A stretch of DNA of 64,000 bases from Candidatus Protochlamydia naegleriophila (GTDB lineage Bacteria > Chlamydiota > Chlamydiia > Chlamydiales > Parachlamydiaceae): assembly GCF_001499655.1 (NCBI RefSeq), contig NZ_LN879502.1, positions 1,426,001 to 1,490,000 on the forward strand. Direction: 5' to 3'. Below the pieces are notes generated by a model that was not told the DNA's origin, ran no database searches, and was given only the letters and a program-made list of their open reading frames with translations. Made by a program: the position numbers and the translations under genes. Below, piece by piece: positions 1-8,790 of the stretch (position 1 is the first letter of the stretch; each line of letters starts with the position of its first letter).

Positions 1-2006
1 CTTAAGAAGGCTGAGTGGAGCTGGAGCAGTCCATTTTCAAAAACGTCGGAAGGAGCCGAAACTTTTGGAAGGGAAATCTGTGTCCATGGATAGCTTGGCC
101 GTAAAAGAACGCGCTTTAAGAGCGGGTGCCCTTCTTCTTCTTCAACCACTTGCAATACGTTACGAGGCTGAATCAGCTCATCATCATAAACGTGTATGAT
201 TGGAGAGGGAACGGAAAGCAATCCGCCCTGTCTTACAATAATTCTGTAATAAGCAAGAGAGCCATCGACGGCAATCTTGAGATCTTTTGTAATCGCAACG
301 AGATTTTGATTGTGCTCGGCTTCTGTGACCTCTCCGTCCATCATGGAGTTGACTTGAGAGTCGCTGTATATGCTTGGAAGAAAGTCTAATGAATTTGAGC
401 CAAAGATTAAATATTCAGAAGAAGAATCAGGAGTATAGAGTCTTTCCCAATTTAATTCATAGTAATCATCGATTTTGCCAAATTCGACAGCTGTAATGGG
501 TTCTGGTTTAAAGAGTGTAAATTCAAACGGACTTGACCAATTGTTCCATTTTCCGTTGACGCAAGCTCTTACACGAAAATAGTAGGTTTCATTGGCGTTA
601 AAGAACGTTTCTGAAATAGCTGAGAGCATGACTTCCGAAGTAAATGGCCCAATTTGCTCAAAATTGGAAGGAATAACCTTAAAGGATGGATCAGCTGAAA
701 TTTGCCACCACATCATTTCACACTGATTTTCTGAGCTGTCTTCCAATAGGAACTGAGGGGAAGAGTCAAAATGGGAGATTTGATTCAGGATTTTAATGCT
801 TGCGTTAGACTCTTTCTCCAGATTTTCATTTACATCACAAGTAATTTGGACAGAGCTTGCATCGCCTTTTCCGCCAAGATTGACTACATTATCGCCCGAC
901 TTAAGATCTGGGAAAACAGCTTTTGAACACATGCATGTTACAATGAGCTGTCCATCAGCCTCTTTTGTTTCTATAGAAACATTAAATGTGAGCTCTCCTT
1001 GGAAAACAAACGTTTCACCAGCTTGAATTGTCACATTCTGATCTTTTAAATAAACTGCAGAGGCTGTTTTATTAAAAAGCGATTTAAGAGGCAAGGGAGA
1101 GCTATATTCCCAGGAAAGGCCTCTTTGCTCGCAGTTGATGACGTGTTCAACTTCTCTTTCGCTTGCTGCAAGGCGCTCGCGAGTAGCAGGTGTGAAGTAG
1201 ACAAGCTTTTCCTGCGGATAGATATCAAAACCTTTGGAGCGGGAATGGGCATCCTTGGCGGCAAGATTCTCATGCTCTGCAAAAAATGGATGGGTAATGG
1301 CGAAGTTTGCTAGTTTTTCCCAGCTTTTTTTGAAGTCGACATCCGCATCGTAGCGGCTGTGCTTTGTACGAAGTGCTAGGAAAGGATCATCCATGATGGA
1401 TTCAGAAGAAACAATCGTCTCGTTGTCCAAGGCAAAATAAATTTGCTGGGAATTGAGATCGCAATAAATCCACCCATGCTCATGAGCAAAATCGAAAGAG
1501 GGCTCTTTTAGTTGATTGACGCTTCGCGTTTGAATGCCAATTTGGTGGCACAGTTTGATGAACTGATAGGCAAATTCTTCTTTAGAGCATGTTCCAAAAA
1601 AATTCAATAGATCAAGTGGGGAGTATTGATCATCTTCTTGAATCAGATTTGAATTATTTTCCACGACTGTCAGTGATTGGTTCCAAATCTTGAAAAGAGC
1701 CAGAGCTGGATAAGGCTCTTGAGCGATTTGCTTTGCTAAAGAGTCTAAAGTAAACAGGGTCTGATTGTTGATAGATGGGTAGCAGCCATATAAAACCTCT
1801 TTGCTTTTATTTTCAATCGTCAATTCTTGGCAATAAAGCGTTTCGCTTTTTGTATCTTTGCTTATTTGGGGGTTAAATAAGGCTTTTAAACCATCATGGG
1901 TTTGCGTTGTGTGATTGAAAAGAAATTCAAGAGACTTTGCCTCTAAAGATTGGAAACCTAAGCCTGCAAAAGAGAGAAGGACTAAAGTTTTATGAAGAAG
2001 TTTCAC
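1..2006 (-). CDS. Exported transglutaminase-like protein with FN3-like domains (C-terminus off window)
   Basis: The frame is open from a GTG at 2006 to the left edge, so at least 668 residues are present and the C-terminus is missing. A GGTAGG-type ribosome site precedes the GTG. The first 23 residues (MKLLHKTLVLLSFAG...) form a signal peptide. Around Cys140 the context GTCSKEEFAYQ followed by IGIQTR resembles the transglutaminase core. A His-rich HEHGW (His175/His177) and Asp183 follow as plausible triad partners, although the His-Asp spacing is shorter than usual. Further on, YYFRVRACVNGKWNNWS is typical of a fibronectin type III strand and suggests one or two FN3 modules. It probably acts in the periplasm or at the surface as a peptidase or a structural protein. 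The substrate is unknown and catalysis is inferred only from the motif. Confidence 0.7.
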   Translation of the reverse strand, partial: MKLLHKTLVLLSFAGLGFQSLEAKSLEFLFNHTTQTHDGLKALFNPQISKDTKSETLYCQELTIENKSKEVLYGCYPSINNQTLFTLDSLAKQIAQEPYPALALFKIWNQSLTVVENNSNLIQEDDQYSPLDLLNFFGTCSKEEFAYQFIKLCHQIGIQTRSVNQLKEPSFDFAHEHGWIYCDLNSQQIYFALDNETIVSSESIMDDPFLALRTKHSRYDADVDFKKSWEKLANFAITHPFFAEHENLAAKDAHSRSKGFDIYPQEKLVYFTPATRERLAASEREVEHVINCEQRGLSWEYSSPLPLKSLFNKTASAVYLKDQNVTIQAGETFVFQGELTFNVSIETKEADGQLIVTCMCSKAVFPDLKSGDNVVNLGGKGDASSVQITCDVNENLEKESNASIKILNQISHFDSSPQFLLEDSSENQCEMMWWQISADPSFKVIPSNFEQIGPFTSEVMLSAISETFFNANETYYFRVRACVNGKWNNWSSPFEFTLFKPEPITAVEFGKIDDYYELNWERLYTPDSSSEYLIFGSNSLDFLPSIYSDSQVNSMMDGEVTEAEHNQNLVAITKDLKIAVDGSLAYYRIIVRQGGLLSVPSPIIHVYDDELIQPRNVLQVVEEEEGHPLLKRVLLRPSYPWTQISLPKVSAPSDVFENGLLQLHSAFL

Positions 2007-2034
2007 TTTTTAAAACCTACCTTAAAAGTTGATG

Positions 2035-2229
2035 TTATTTTTTGGTAAAGACTTGAGCAAGCCAACTGATCATAATAAAAGAAATTAAGACTAATAAAGC
2101 GCTGAGAATGGCTGCCGATAAGCTACTCAATAAATTCTTTGTGTCATTATAGAAAAGAATTGTACCGAAGATGAAAACAAGCACGGAAACTAGATAACCA
2201 CCCCATTTTATCATTGAACCAACCGACAT
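2035..2229 (-). CDS. Small two-helix membrane protein
   Basis: This is a 64-residue protein with a strong AAGGAG ribosome site four bases before the ATG. Two hydrophobic segments (about residues 10-27 and 35-58) are separated by a short polar loop (YNDTKN), and the protein ends in KK. It lies 28 bases upstream of the large transglutaminase-like gene on the same strand, so the two may be co-transcribed. I do not recognise a family. The good ribosome site and clean two-helix pattern make it a likely real gene. Confidence 0.6.
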   Translation of the reverse strand: MSVGSMIKWGGYLVSVLVFIFGTILFYNDTKNLLSSLSAAILSALLVLISFIMISWLAQVFTKK

Positions 2230-2321
2230 AATGCTCCTTAAAAATCACAAATGGTAAATCTTTCTTGCCATTTTCTGCAAAAAAGTTTTTATAATGCAAT
2301 CAAACCTCAACGTGTACTGAC

Positions 2322-3173
2322 ATGATCAAATATTTTACTGTTTTTTTAGCCGCTCTTTTGGGAGTTGCCCTTTTTCTAGCCATTAAGCACAAAGCTCGTG
2401 AGATAGAATGTTACGACCGCTGCTCTTTTAAGCACGAACTGGCTCTTGCTCAAGCGCATACAGTCTATAGTGTGGATCTGATGGATCCGGAACAGGCTCC
2501 GCCTGACATTCGCGATAGTGTCATGAGAGGGTACCGTCTTATCATGAACACTCCTTTTTATGCACCAAATTATGCAAAAAATCAGCTCTCTTGCACAAAT
2601 TGCCACTTTTTAGGCGGCGATACACTTGGTGGAAGAAATGGAGGGATCGCCTTGATTGGTGTGACAACGGCCTATCCAAGATTTTCGCAAAGAGATAATA
2701 AAGTCATCGCAATAGAAGACCGCATCGATAACTGCTTTCAAAGAAGCATGAACGGCAAGTCTCTTCCACGTCATTCCCAACCAATGAAAGACATTGTCGC
2801 TTATCTGGAGTGGATTTCTAAGGAAGTTGAGCACATGCAAAACATTCCATGGCTTGGATTGAAATTTTTAAAGAGCGAACATAAGCCCGACCCTCAAAAA
2901 GGAGAGAAGCTCTATATGTCTTATTGCGCTCCTTGCCACAAGGAAAATGGAGAAGGGGGAGCCACATTGACAGCCGTCGAAGGCAAGAGCATTCCTCCTT
3001 TATGGGGACCCAATTCGTTCAATAATGGAGCGGGCATGAGTCGCTTAGATATGATGTCATCCTTTATTTATTGGAATATGCCTTTTCAAGATGCCACGCT
3101 ATCTGAAGATGAAGCCATCGATGTAGCTTCGTTTGTTTTACAGCAACCAAGACCTCAGTTTATAAAAAAATAA
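2322..3173 (+). CDS. tsdA: Diheme c-type cytochrome, TsdA-like thiosulfate dehydrogenase
   Basis: A 283-residue protein with an N-terminal membrane anchor or signal (residues 5-20) and two heme c attachment motifs, CTNCH (91-95) and CAPCH (202-206). Between them the sequence EDRIDNCFQRSMNG followed by LPR is the hallmark of the TsdA family, which joins two thiosulfates to tetrathionate (or the reverse) in the periplasm. Cys138 lies 43 residues after the first heme His. From memory this is the same spacing as the His/Cys axial ligand pair of the Allochromatium enzyme, which supports a true TsdA rather than a generic cytochrome. A DoxX protein follows 11 bases later and may feed electrons to quinone. 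No good ribosome site precedes the ATG. A thiosulfate enzyme is unexpected in a chlamydia-like genome. Confidence 0.8.
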   Translation: MIKYFTVFLAALLGVALFLAIKHKAREIECYDRCSFKHELALAQAHTVYSVDLMDPEQAPPDIRDSVMRGYRLIMNTPFYAPNYAKNQLSCTNCHFLGGDTLGGRNGGIALIGVTTAYPRFSQRDNKVIAIEDRIDNCFQRSMNGKSLPRHSQPMKDIVAYLEWISKEVEHMQNIPWLGLKFLKSEHKPDPQKGEKLYMSYCAPCHKENGEGGATLTAVEGKSIPPLWGPNSFNNGAGMSRLDMMSSFIYWNMPFQDATLSEDEAIDVASFVLQQPRPQFIKK

Positions 3174-3184
3174 GGAAAGAGAAT

Positions 3185-3685
3185 ATGCTTACTGCACTGA
3201 CAAAAGCGTATCAATATTTAATCTACTTAGGCGGCTTTCTCAAATCTCCTCTTCTACTGTTATGCCGACTTTATTGGGGAGTTCTCTTTATGGGAGCTGG
3301 ATGGGGAAAATTGGTTGAAATCGATAAATTTGCCGACATTTTGCATAAGCTGAATTTCCCATACGAACATTTCTTTGCCTACTTGGCCGCAGGAACTGAA
3401 TTTATTGGCGGACTATGTCTGATTTTGGGATTTGCTTCACGCCTGGTTGCCATTCCACTCATCATCACGATGATCACGGCCTATGCAACTGCCCATGTTG
3501 AATCATTAAGAACCTTTTTTTACAATCCAAGCACGTTTGTATCAGAAGCTCCTTTCAATTTTCTTTTAATTTGCCTGTTTATATTGGCCTTTGGACCGGG
3601 TCGTTTTTCACTCGATTATATGATTGAAAAATGCCTCTTTAATCGGGCCGAAGGAATTCCCAAACATCAACATAAGCCGCATTAG
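3185..3685 (+). CDS. DoxX/DoxD-family integral membrane protein
   Basis: A 166-residue membrane protein with four hydrophobic segments. The family pattern RLYWGVLFMGAGWGKL is near residue 30 and FAYLAAGTEFIGGLCLILG near 62. The ATG has an AAGGA ribosome site and lies 11 bases after the TsdA-like cytochrome, so the two almost certainly form an operon. DoxX/DoxD proteins are known as the membrane subunit of thiosulfate:quinone oxidoreductase in archaea, and as redox-stress partners elsewhere. Here the context suggests it passes electrons from thiosulfate oxidation to the quinone pool. That role is inferred from neighbourhood only. The C-terminus (HQHKPH) is histidine-rich. Confidence 0.75.
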   Translation: MLTALTKAYQYLIYLGGFLKSPLLLLCRLYWGVLFMGAGWGKLVEIDKFADILHKLNFPYEHFFAYLAAGTEFIGGLCLILGFASRLVAIPLIITMITAYATAHVESLRTFFYNPSTFVSEAPFNFLLICLFILAFGPGRFSLDYMIEKCLFNRAEGIPKHQHKPH

Positions 3686-3754
3686 CTTAAGGGTAAGCTA
3701 TTTTTCACTATCATTCAGCATTTCGGTGAATTGTTTTACCAATCTGTAAAGACA

Positions 3755-4019
3755 GCGAACAAGAGTTCAACGCAGAGACGGGGAGTCCGAGAGACGCAGA
3801 GGGAATACCCCGTTTCACCCATCTATGAAGCAGCTTTATCCAAAATTGATTACAGCTAGCACCGTTTCTGTTGCTTTTACTTAGACGATTACTTTACGAT
3901 CCACAATCCTATTGAGGCGCATTAGATCACGTAGTTTACAATTTTATATGTTACTGCTATTGGAATCTTTATCTCTGCGTCTTTCAGCTTCCCCGTCTCT
4001 GCGTTGAACTCTTGTTCGC
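3755..4019. repeat. MITE-like element with 47-bp inverted ends
   Basis: The two ends, 3755-3801 and 3973-4019, are inverted copies of each other. The outer 30 bases are identical (starting GCGAACAAGAGTTCAACGCA) and the inner part is about three-quarters matched. The roughly 170 bases between them have no open frame of note. The element fills the 351-base gap between the DoxX gene and the SGNH-like gene, which converge. No target-site duplication is evident. It may be a miniature transposable element, or it may act as a large cruciform terminator between convergent genes. Confidence 0.6.
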
Positions 4020-4036
4020 TTGATATGCAGATTTTT

Positions 4037-5182
4037 TTAGTCGTGCAAAGGATAGAAGGTTTGCATTGCTTCCAGTAGAGCCGGCTCTGCATTGATCCAT
4101 TGCTTGCGATCAGCGCGAATGTTTTTTAAAATATCTTCGATAGTTCTTGACGTTAACAAATATCCAAAATCAACAGCAGCATTTGCCTCATTAAAGATTT
4201 TGTCCAAAATCATTTTTCCAACAACTGGCTTATAGTGGCTGCATTCATAGTAAAGTGATTGCTTGTCTTCGAGAGAGGAAGTTGTCACACAATTAAACCC
4301 AGAAAAATCCCAAATAGGATAAATGGCGCTAAGGGAGCGCTTTAACTCTTCTAAAACAGGCCATAGCCCTTTACGATATAGAGCTTCCCAATAAATAGCC
4401 TGGGTTGGAGAAATAAAGACTCTTAGTTCAATTCCCTTTTCCTGACAACGCTGCACAAGTTTTTGAAAGCAGTTGATCTTTTCTTGGTCCAAGCGATAGT
4501 AGCGGTAAACATCTGTGGAGGAAAACAGCACCTCCAAGAATTCGAAATTTTCTTGTAACCGCATGCCGCTAGGCTTTGAAGGTACAGGTGGATGATTGTA
4601 TAATCCGTTGGCAAGAAAAAAGGGGGTTGCCTGTTCAGAGCGGTTTTCTTTCCATGTTTCGTAACTACTTTTTAGCGCAGATTTGCTAAATAAGAGAGAT
4701 AGCGAGCTTTTCAAGCTAAAAACACCACTTTGAAGGCGTTCCAATGAGAAGTCAACACCTGGCTTTTTGTTTTTTCCAAAACCGAATAAGTCTAAGCCAA
4801 CAATCACCGTCTTTAAATTAGGTTGATGATAAAGGAGATGTTCAAAGTAATGATAAATCTCTTCCATGCTAGCGCCGGCAAAACCGGCATTGTAGGCCTT
4901 TTTTCCTGTCAGCAGATTAAAGTCTTCAGGATCAATGCCAGCCATGACACGCGAAGATCCAAGAAAAAAGACGTCAACGTTCTGCCGTACCATTTCCAAT
5001 GAACGGTATAATCGCTGTTGCGTACTCAAACTAACTTTGACCGCATTGACCGATTGTAAAGTAGGCGATCGATAAAAGTCAAAGGGGTCGATGATCCAAT
5101 TGACCAATGCTACGAAGAGAGTAGGAATCGCAAAAGTGAGCAAAAATATGGCCACAAAACGGCGATTAGAATGTTGGTTCAC
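4037..5182 (-). CDS. SGNH-like membrane-anchored partner of the MBOAT acyltransferase (AlgJ/DltD-type)
   Basis: A 381-residue protein with an N-terminal transmembrane anchor (residues 9-28) and a large extracytoplasmic domain. The motif VDVFFLGSSRVMAGI near residue 70 resembles block I of SGNH hydrolases, with a GSS nucleophile. A histidine in CSHYKPVVG near residue 325 could be the catalytic His of block V. It starts 15 bases after the MBOAT gene on the same strand. This is the usual two-gene layout in which an MBOAT protein moves an acyl group across the membrane and an SGNH-like partner hands it to a sugar polymer. The glycan acceptor is unknown. Sequence similarity to a named family member could not be tested. 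Confidence 0.7.
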   Translation of the reverse strand: MNQHSNRRFVAIFLLTFAIPTLFVALVNWIIDPFDFYRSPTLQSVNAVKVSLSTQQRLYRSLEMVRQNVDVFFLGSSRVMAGIDPEDFNLLTGKKAYNAGFAGASMEEIYHYFEHLLYHQPNLKTVIVGLDLFGFGKNKKPGVDFSLERLQSGVFSLKSSLSLLFSKSALKSSYETWKENRSEQATPFFLANGLYNHPPVPSKPSGMRLQENFEFLEVLFSSTDVYRYYRLDQEKINCFQKLVQRCQEKGIELRVFISPTQAIYWEALYRKGLWPVLEELKRSLSAIYPIWDFSGFNCVTTSSLEDKQSLYYECSHYKPVVGKMILDKIFNEANAAVDFGYLLTSRTIEDILKNIRADRKQWINAEPALLEAMQTFYPLHD

Positions 5183-5197
5183 AGAAGTTGATCCGCC

Positions 5198-6640
5198 TTA
5201 AAATTGATAATATAAAAATTCTGCCAAGCTGTCTAGTTGGAGGAAAACCAATGCAAACAGCAATCCACAGGGAACAGCCCAAATAGTCGGATTTTTCTTA
5301 AATCGCTGCAGCCATTCATTGGAGTTGGGAAGCCACAACACGACTGCACAAAGGGTCGCTAAAATGATAATGTCGTAGAATCGGAAGTTTGAGTCTAGTA
5401 AGTTGATAAAATGCACACCATATGACTTTAAAAAAGCCAAGTGTGTTTCATAGCTTACAGGTAAAACAATTCCATTCAGACCAAGCATACCGCTAATGAT
5501 ATTGAAAGCCGAAGGCAGATCTGGCGACCTAAAAATGACCCAGCTAAAAATGACAGCTAGAAGAGTAAGAACTTTGGCAGGCATGCGAGGCATGGAGAGT
5601 TTAAAATGGCGCCAGAGGTGATTAATGACCAAAAAGCAGCCATGGCAAGCTCCCCAAACAACGAAAGTCCAGCCAGCTCCATGCCAAAGGCCGCCAAGAA
5701 GCATTGTTAGTAGAAGGTTGCGCCATTTGGCAATCTGGCCTTGGCGATTCCCACCCAAAGAAATGTATAGATAGTCTCTTAAAAAGTTGGAGAGCGTAAT
5801 ATGCCAGCGCCGCCAAAAGTCAATGATTGAGTCGGCCTTGTAAGGAGAATTAAAATTAATGGGAAGATGTAGATTGAACAACAACCCTAAGCCAACAGCC
5901 ATGTCTGAATAGCCTGAGAAATCAAAGTAAAGCTGCAATGTATACGAAAGAGCCGCAAACCAGGCCTGCACAAAGGCTATATTTTCAACAAAAGCATTAT
6001 CGAAAACGGGTTTTACAAAAACAGCTAGATGATCGGCAATCATAACCTTCTTGCAAATTCCAATGACAAACAAGAAACAGCCTTGTGCAATATGAGGCCA
6101 GGAAACAACATACATGCGTAGATGCGTAAATTGTTTGAGCATCTCTTTATGATGCAAAATCGGCCCTGCAATTAAATGAGGAAAAACGGTGACAAATAAA
6201 CCATACGAGATAATATCGCAGCTATCGGCTTTGCCTTGATAAGCATCTACCAAATAAGCGATTTGGGTAAAGGTAAAGAAGGAAATCCCAAGGGGGAGCA
6301 GGACTTCGATCAATGAATTGTCAGTAAACATTCCTAAGAAAAAATTATAGTACTTGAAGTAAAAAAGTAGGGCTAAATCTCCACCGACACCAAGACATAA
6401 AATAATTTTTTTTATCCTCTCCGAGGCCTGCAGAATGGTCTTACCACACCCATAATTAAAAAAGATTGAAGCGAGTAAAAGAGGTAAAAAGCGGATGTCC
6501 CAGTAGGCATAAAAAAATAAAGAAGAAAAAAGAAGCCAAGCACGTGCAGCCTGAGTCAGGCGTAGCTTGGCTAGCCCAAAAAAACCTGTAAGGACTACTG
6601 GCAAGTAAAGAAGCAGAAAAGAATAAGAATTAAATAACAT
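5198..6640 (-). CDS. MBOAT-family O-acyltransferase (AlgI/DltB-like)
   Basis: A 480-residue polytopic membrane protein starting MLFNSYSFLLLYLP, which is the usual N-terminus of AlgI-type proteins. It has the MBOAT signature FWRRWHITLSNFLRDYLYIS followed by LGGNRQG, and then the catalytic-His segment LGGLWHGAGWTFVVWG. Members transfer acyl groups, often acetyl, to extracellular polysaccharides or teichoic acids through a membrane channel. It is the first gene of a two-gene unit with the SGNH-like protein downstream. Glycosyltransferase genes on both strands nearby suggest that a surface glycan is the target. Length and motifs are normal for the family, and only the substrate is uncertain. Confidence 0.9.
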   Translation of the reverse strand: MLFNSYSFLLLYLPVVLTGFFGLAKLRLTQAARAWLLFSSLFFYAYWDIRFLPLLLASIFFNYGCGKTILQASERIKKIILCLGVGGDLALLFYFKYYNFFLGMFTDNSLIEVLLPLGISFFTFTQIAYLVDAYQGKADSCDIISYGLFVTVFPHLIAGPILHHKEMLKQFTHLRMYVVSWPHIAQGCFLFVIGICKKVMIADHLAVFVKPVFDNAFVENIAFVQAWFAALSYTLQLYFDFSGYSDMAVGLGLLFNLHLPINFNSPYKADSIIDFWRRWHITLSNFLRDYLYISLGGNRQGQIAKWRNLLLTMLLGGLWHGAGWTFVVWGACHGCFLVINHLWRHFKLSMPRMPAKVLTLLAVIFSWVIFRSPDLPSAFNIISGMLGLNGIVLPVSYETHLAFLKSYGVHFINLLDSNFRFYDIIILATLCAVVLWLPNSNEWLQRFKKNPTIWAVPCGLLFALVFLQLDSLAEFLYYQF

Positions 6641-6912
6641 ATGCTTGCTAGATTGGGGTAAATCTTAATAAATTAAATGAGAACCTAAAATTAACTGTTT
6701 TTATGATGTTGTATTAATTTTTTGCATATATAGCCAAAACCTAAACATTTTTGCATTAAAAAAATATTAGCAACTCTTTTGGGGAGTGAAGAAGATAGAT
6801 TAGTTGCTAATAATAAGTGTTTTAGGGTTGGATAAAAGGCTCCTTAGGCTTTCCACTTTGTATCTTTTAAAATGACGCTTTGATGGGGTGCTAGACATTT
6901 TGCATTAAAAAT

Positions 6913-8787
6913 GTGTATTGTATGAGATGCTGGCTGCAATTCAACTCTTTTACCATTTCTCAAACTATGAAAATTATTCATCACTCAAATCGCGCTTATC
7001 AACTATTAAAAAGCTGTATCGGGCCTGCTTTTGCCTATTTAAGACAGGGATACAGGGCAAATCTTATCAAAGCTCATTGCGTAAGTTTTGCTAAGCACCT
7101 TTTTCGGCATCTTCAATCATTTGGAGCAACATTAGAAAAGGATTACCGCGATTTAGGCGATTTGCATGGCCCTCGCATGCAAAAACTACGGACCCTTACG
7201 GCAGGTTTGCATGCGCTCTTGCCTAAGCAAGCTCTGTTTTCCTATTCCATTTTAATTCCGCTCTATTTTCAACCCAATCCCGAACTCTTTCGTAAAATGC
7301 TTCTTTCGGCGCTTCAACAAACGGCTCCGCATTTAGATATTTTGATTGGCCATGCTCAGCAATGTTTATCTAAAGAGATTGAAAAGATTATTAAGGAATG
7401 TCAGGAAGCCTTTCCTCAAAGGCTTAATACCTTTGCTTATTCCACTTCAGCCTCTCATGAGATTTTGAATAGCTTAGCTCAAGAAGCAAAAGGGCACTTT
7501 CTCTTTGTTTTAGATCCCTATGATTGGCTTCGCCCCGACTTTTTATTTCGATGCGAACAACTGCTTCGTTTATTGAAAGAAAGAGAGAATGTTTGCCTTT
7601 ACACTGACGAATATGAGATCAATGACGAAGATCATCCGATACCTGGCAAGCAGATTCAAAAACCCCATCGCTTGGCCTTTCCCTATCTTTTTTACAATGC
7701 CCTTGGAAGAAGCTTGTTAATTCCGCGCCACCTTTGGGGGTTAGCAGGGGGAATGCAGGCCGTGCCAAATGAAGATTTATTATGGGATTTAGCTCTTAGG
7801 CTGGATAGCGTTGGCGCTGCTTTCCGCCATCTGCCTTTTTATCTTTATGCCAAAAGAAGGACAGTTCATCCTTTATCAAAAGAGCGCACTGTTTCATTTG
7901 AAGAGCAGTTAAAAGTCTATACGCAAGCCAAACAGCTGTCATGGAAATGGTCAGCGGGAGCACTGCCCAATAGTTACCGAGCGGTGCCGGAGTTGATGCG
8001 AACTCCCAAAGTACAGGTGATCATTCCTTATAAGGATCAAAAAGACTTAACGCTTAAAACGATTCGAAGTATTCTTAAGCAAAAGCATGTCCACGTTCAT
8101 ATTACAGCCGTTGACAATGCAAGCCGCGACACGTCGATCGCAGAGCATATCCGAGAGCTTGGGGGAGAGGTCATTAGTGTGCATGAACCCTTTAATTATT
8201 CTCGTTTAAATAATTTAGCGGTCATGAGGACAGAAACAGCTCAAGACTGTGATAGCCTTCTTTTTCTGAATAATGATGTCGAATTGGAAGAAGAGGCGTT
8301 ATTGGAGATGTGCCGTTGGGTCGAACAGCCTTTAATTGGAATGGTGGGGTGTCAGCTCCTCTATCCAAATGGCCTTCTTCAGCATGGTGGGATAGATCGT
8401 AAAAGAGATGCTCCTGCCAATCAAATGATCTGGAATCACTCTGAAAAAATGGCTTCGCATGACAGGCAAATCATGACAAAGGTCTTGCGGCTCACAGATG
8501 CCGTTACAGCCGCTTGTGCTTTAATGCGAAGAAAGCTATTTATCGAAATTGGAGGATTCGACGAAATTTGGTATCCCATCGCTTACAGCGATACAAACTT
8601 AGCCATTAAAGTGGAGGCTAGGGGGCTTTATTGTTTATATACTCCTTATGCTAAAGGAATCCATCACGAGAGTGTGACGCGCAAATATGAAAACATTGAA
8701 GATGTAGAAATGTCCCACTGGCTACATCAGCAGTACGTCGAGCAGCGGTTGAAGAATATTGAGGAATTGCCAATCCATAGAGGGTAA
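6913..8787 (+). CDS. Two-module family 2 glycosyltransferase
   Basis: A 624-residue protein with two GT2-like halves. The first (about residues 110-320) has SYSILIPLYFQPN and FLFVLDPYDWLRPDF. The second (about 350-610) has VQVIIPYKDQKDLTLKTIRS, VDNASRDTS and the metal-binding LLFLNNDVELEE, followed by WYPIAYSDTNLA. This resembles rhamnan or O-antigen synthesis enzymes that extend a lipid-linked glycan on the cytoplasmic face. The second module looks catalytically complete and the first is degenerate. The start is uncertain: no ribosome site precedes 6913, and an internal ATG at 6967 is also possible. It is divergent from the MBOAT operon and belongs to the same glycan neighbourhood. Confidence 0.85.
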   Translation: MYCMRCWLQFNSFTISQTMKIIHHSNRAYQLLKSCIGPAFAYLRQGYRANLIKAHCVSFAKHLFRHLQSFGATLEKDYRDLGDLHGPRMQKLRTLTAGLHALLPKQALFSYSILIPLYFQPNPELFRKMLLSALQQTAPHLDILIGHAQQCLSKEIEKIIKECQEAFPQRLNTFAYSTSASHEILNSLAQEAKGHFLFVLDPYDWLRPDFLFRCEQLLRLLKERENVCLYTDEYEINDEDHPIPGKQIQKPHRLAFPYLFYNALGRSLLIPRHLWGLAGGMQAVPNEDLLWDLALRLDSVGAAFRHLPFYLYAKRRTVHPLSKERTVSFEEQLKVYTQAKQLSWKWSAGALPNSYRAVPELMRTPKVQVIIPYKDQKDLTLKTIRSILKQKHVHVHITAVDNASRDTSIAEHIRELGGEVISVHEPFNYSRLNNLAVMRTETAQDCDSLLFLNNDVELEEEALLEMCRWVEQPLIGMVGCQLLYPNGLLQHGGIDRKRDAPANQMIWNHSEKMASHDRQIMTKVLRLTDAVTAACALMRRKLFIEIGGFDEIWYPIAYSDTNLAIKVEARGLYCLYTPYAKGIHHESVTRKYENIEDVEMSHWLHQQYVEQRLKNIEELPIHRG

Positions 8788-8790
8788 CAA

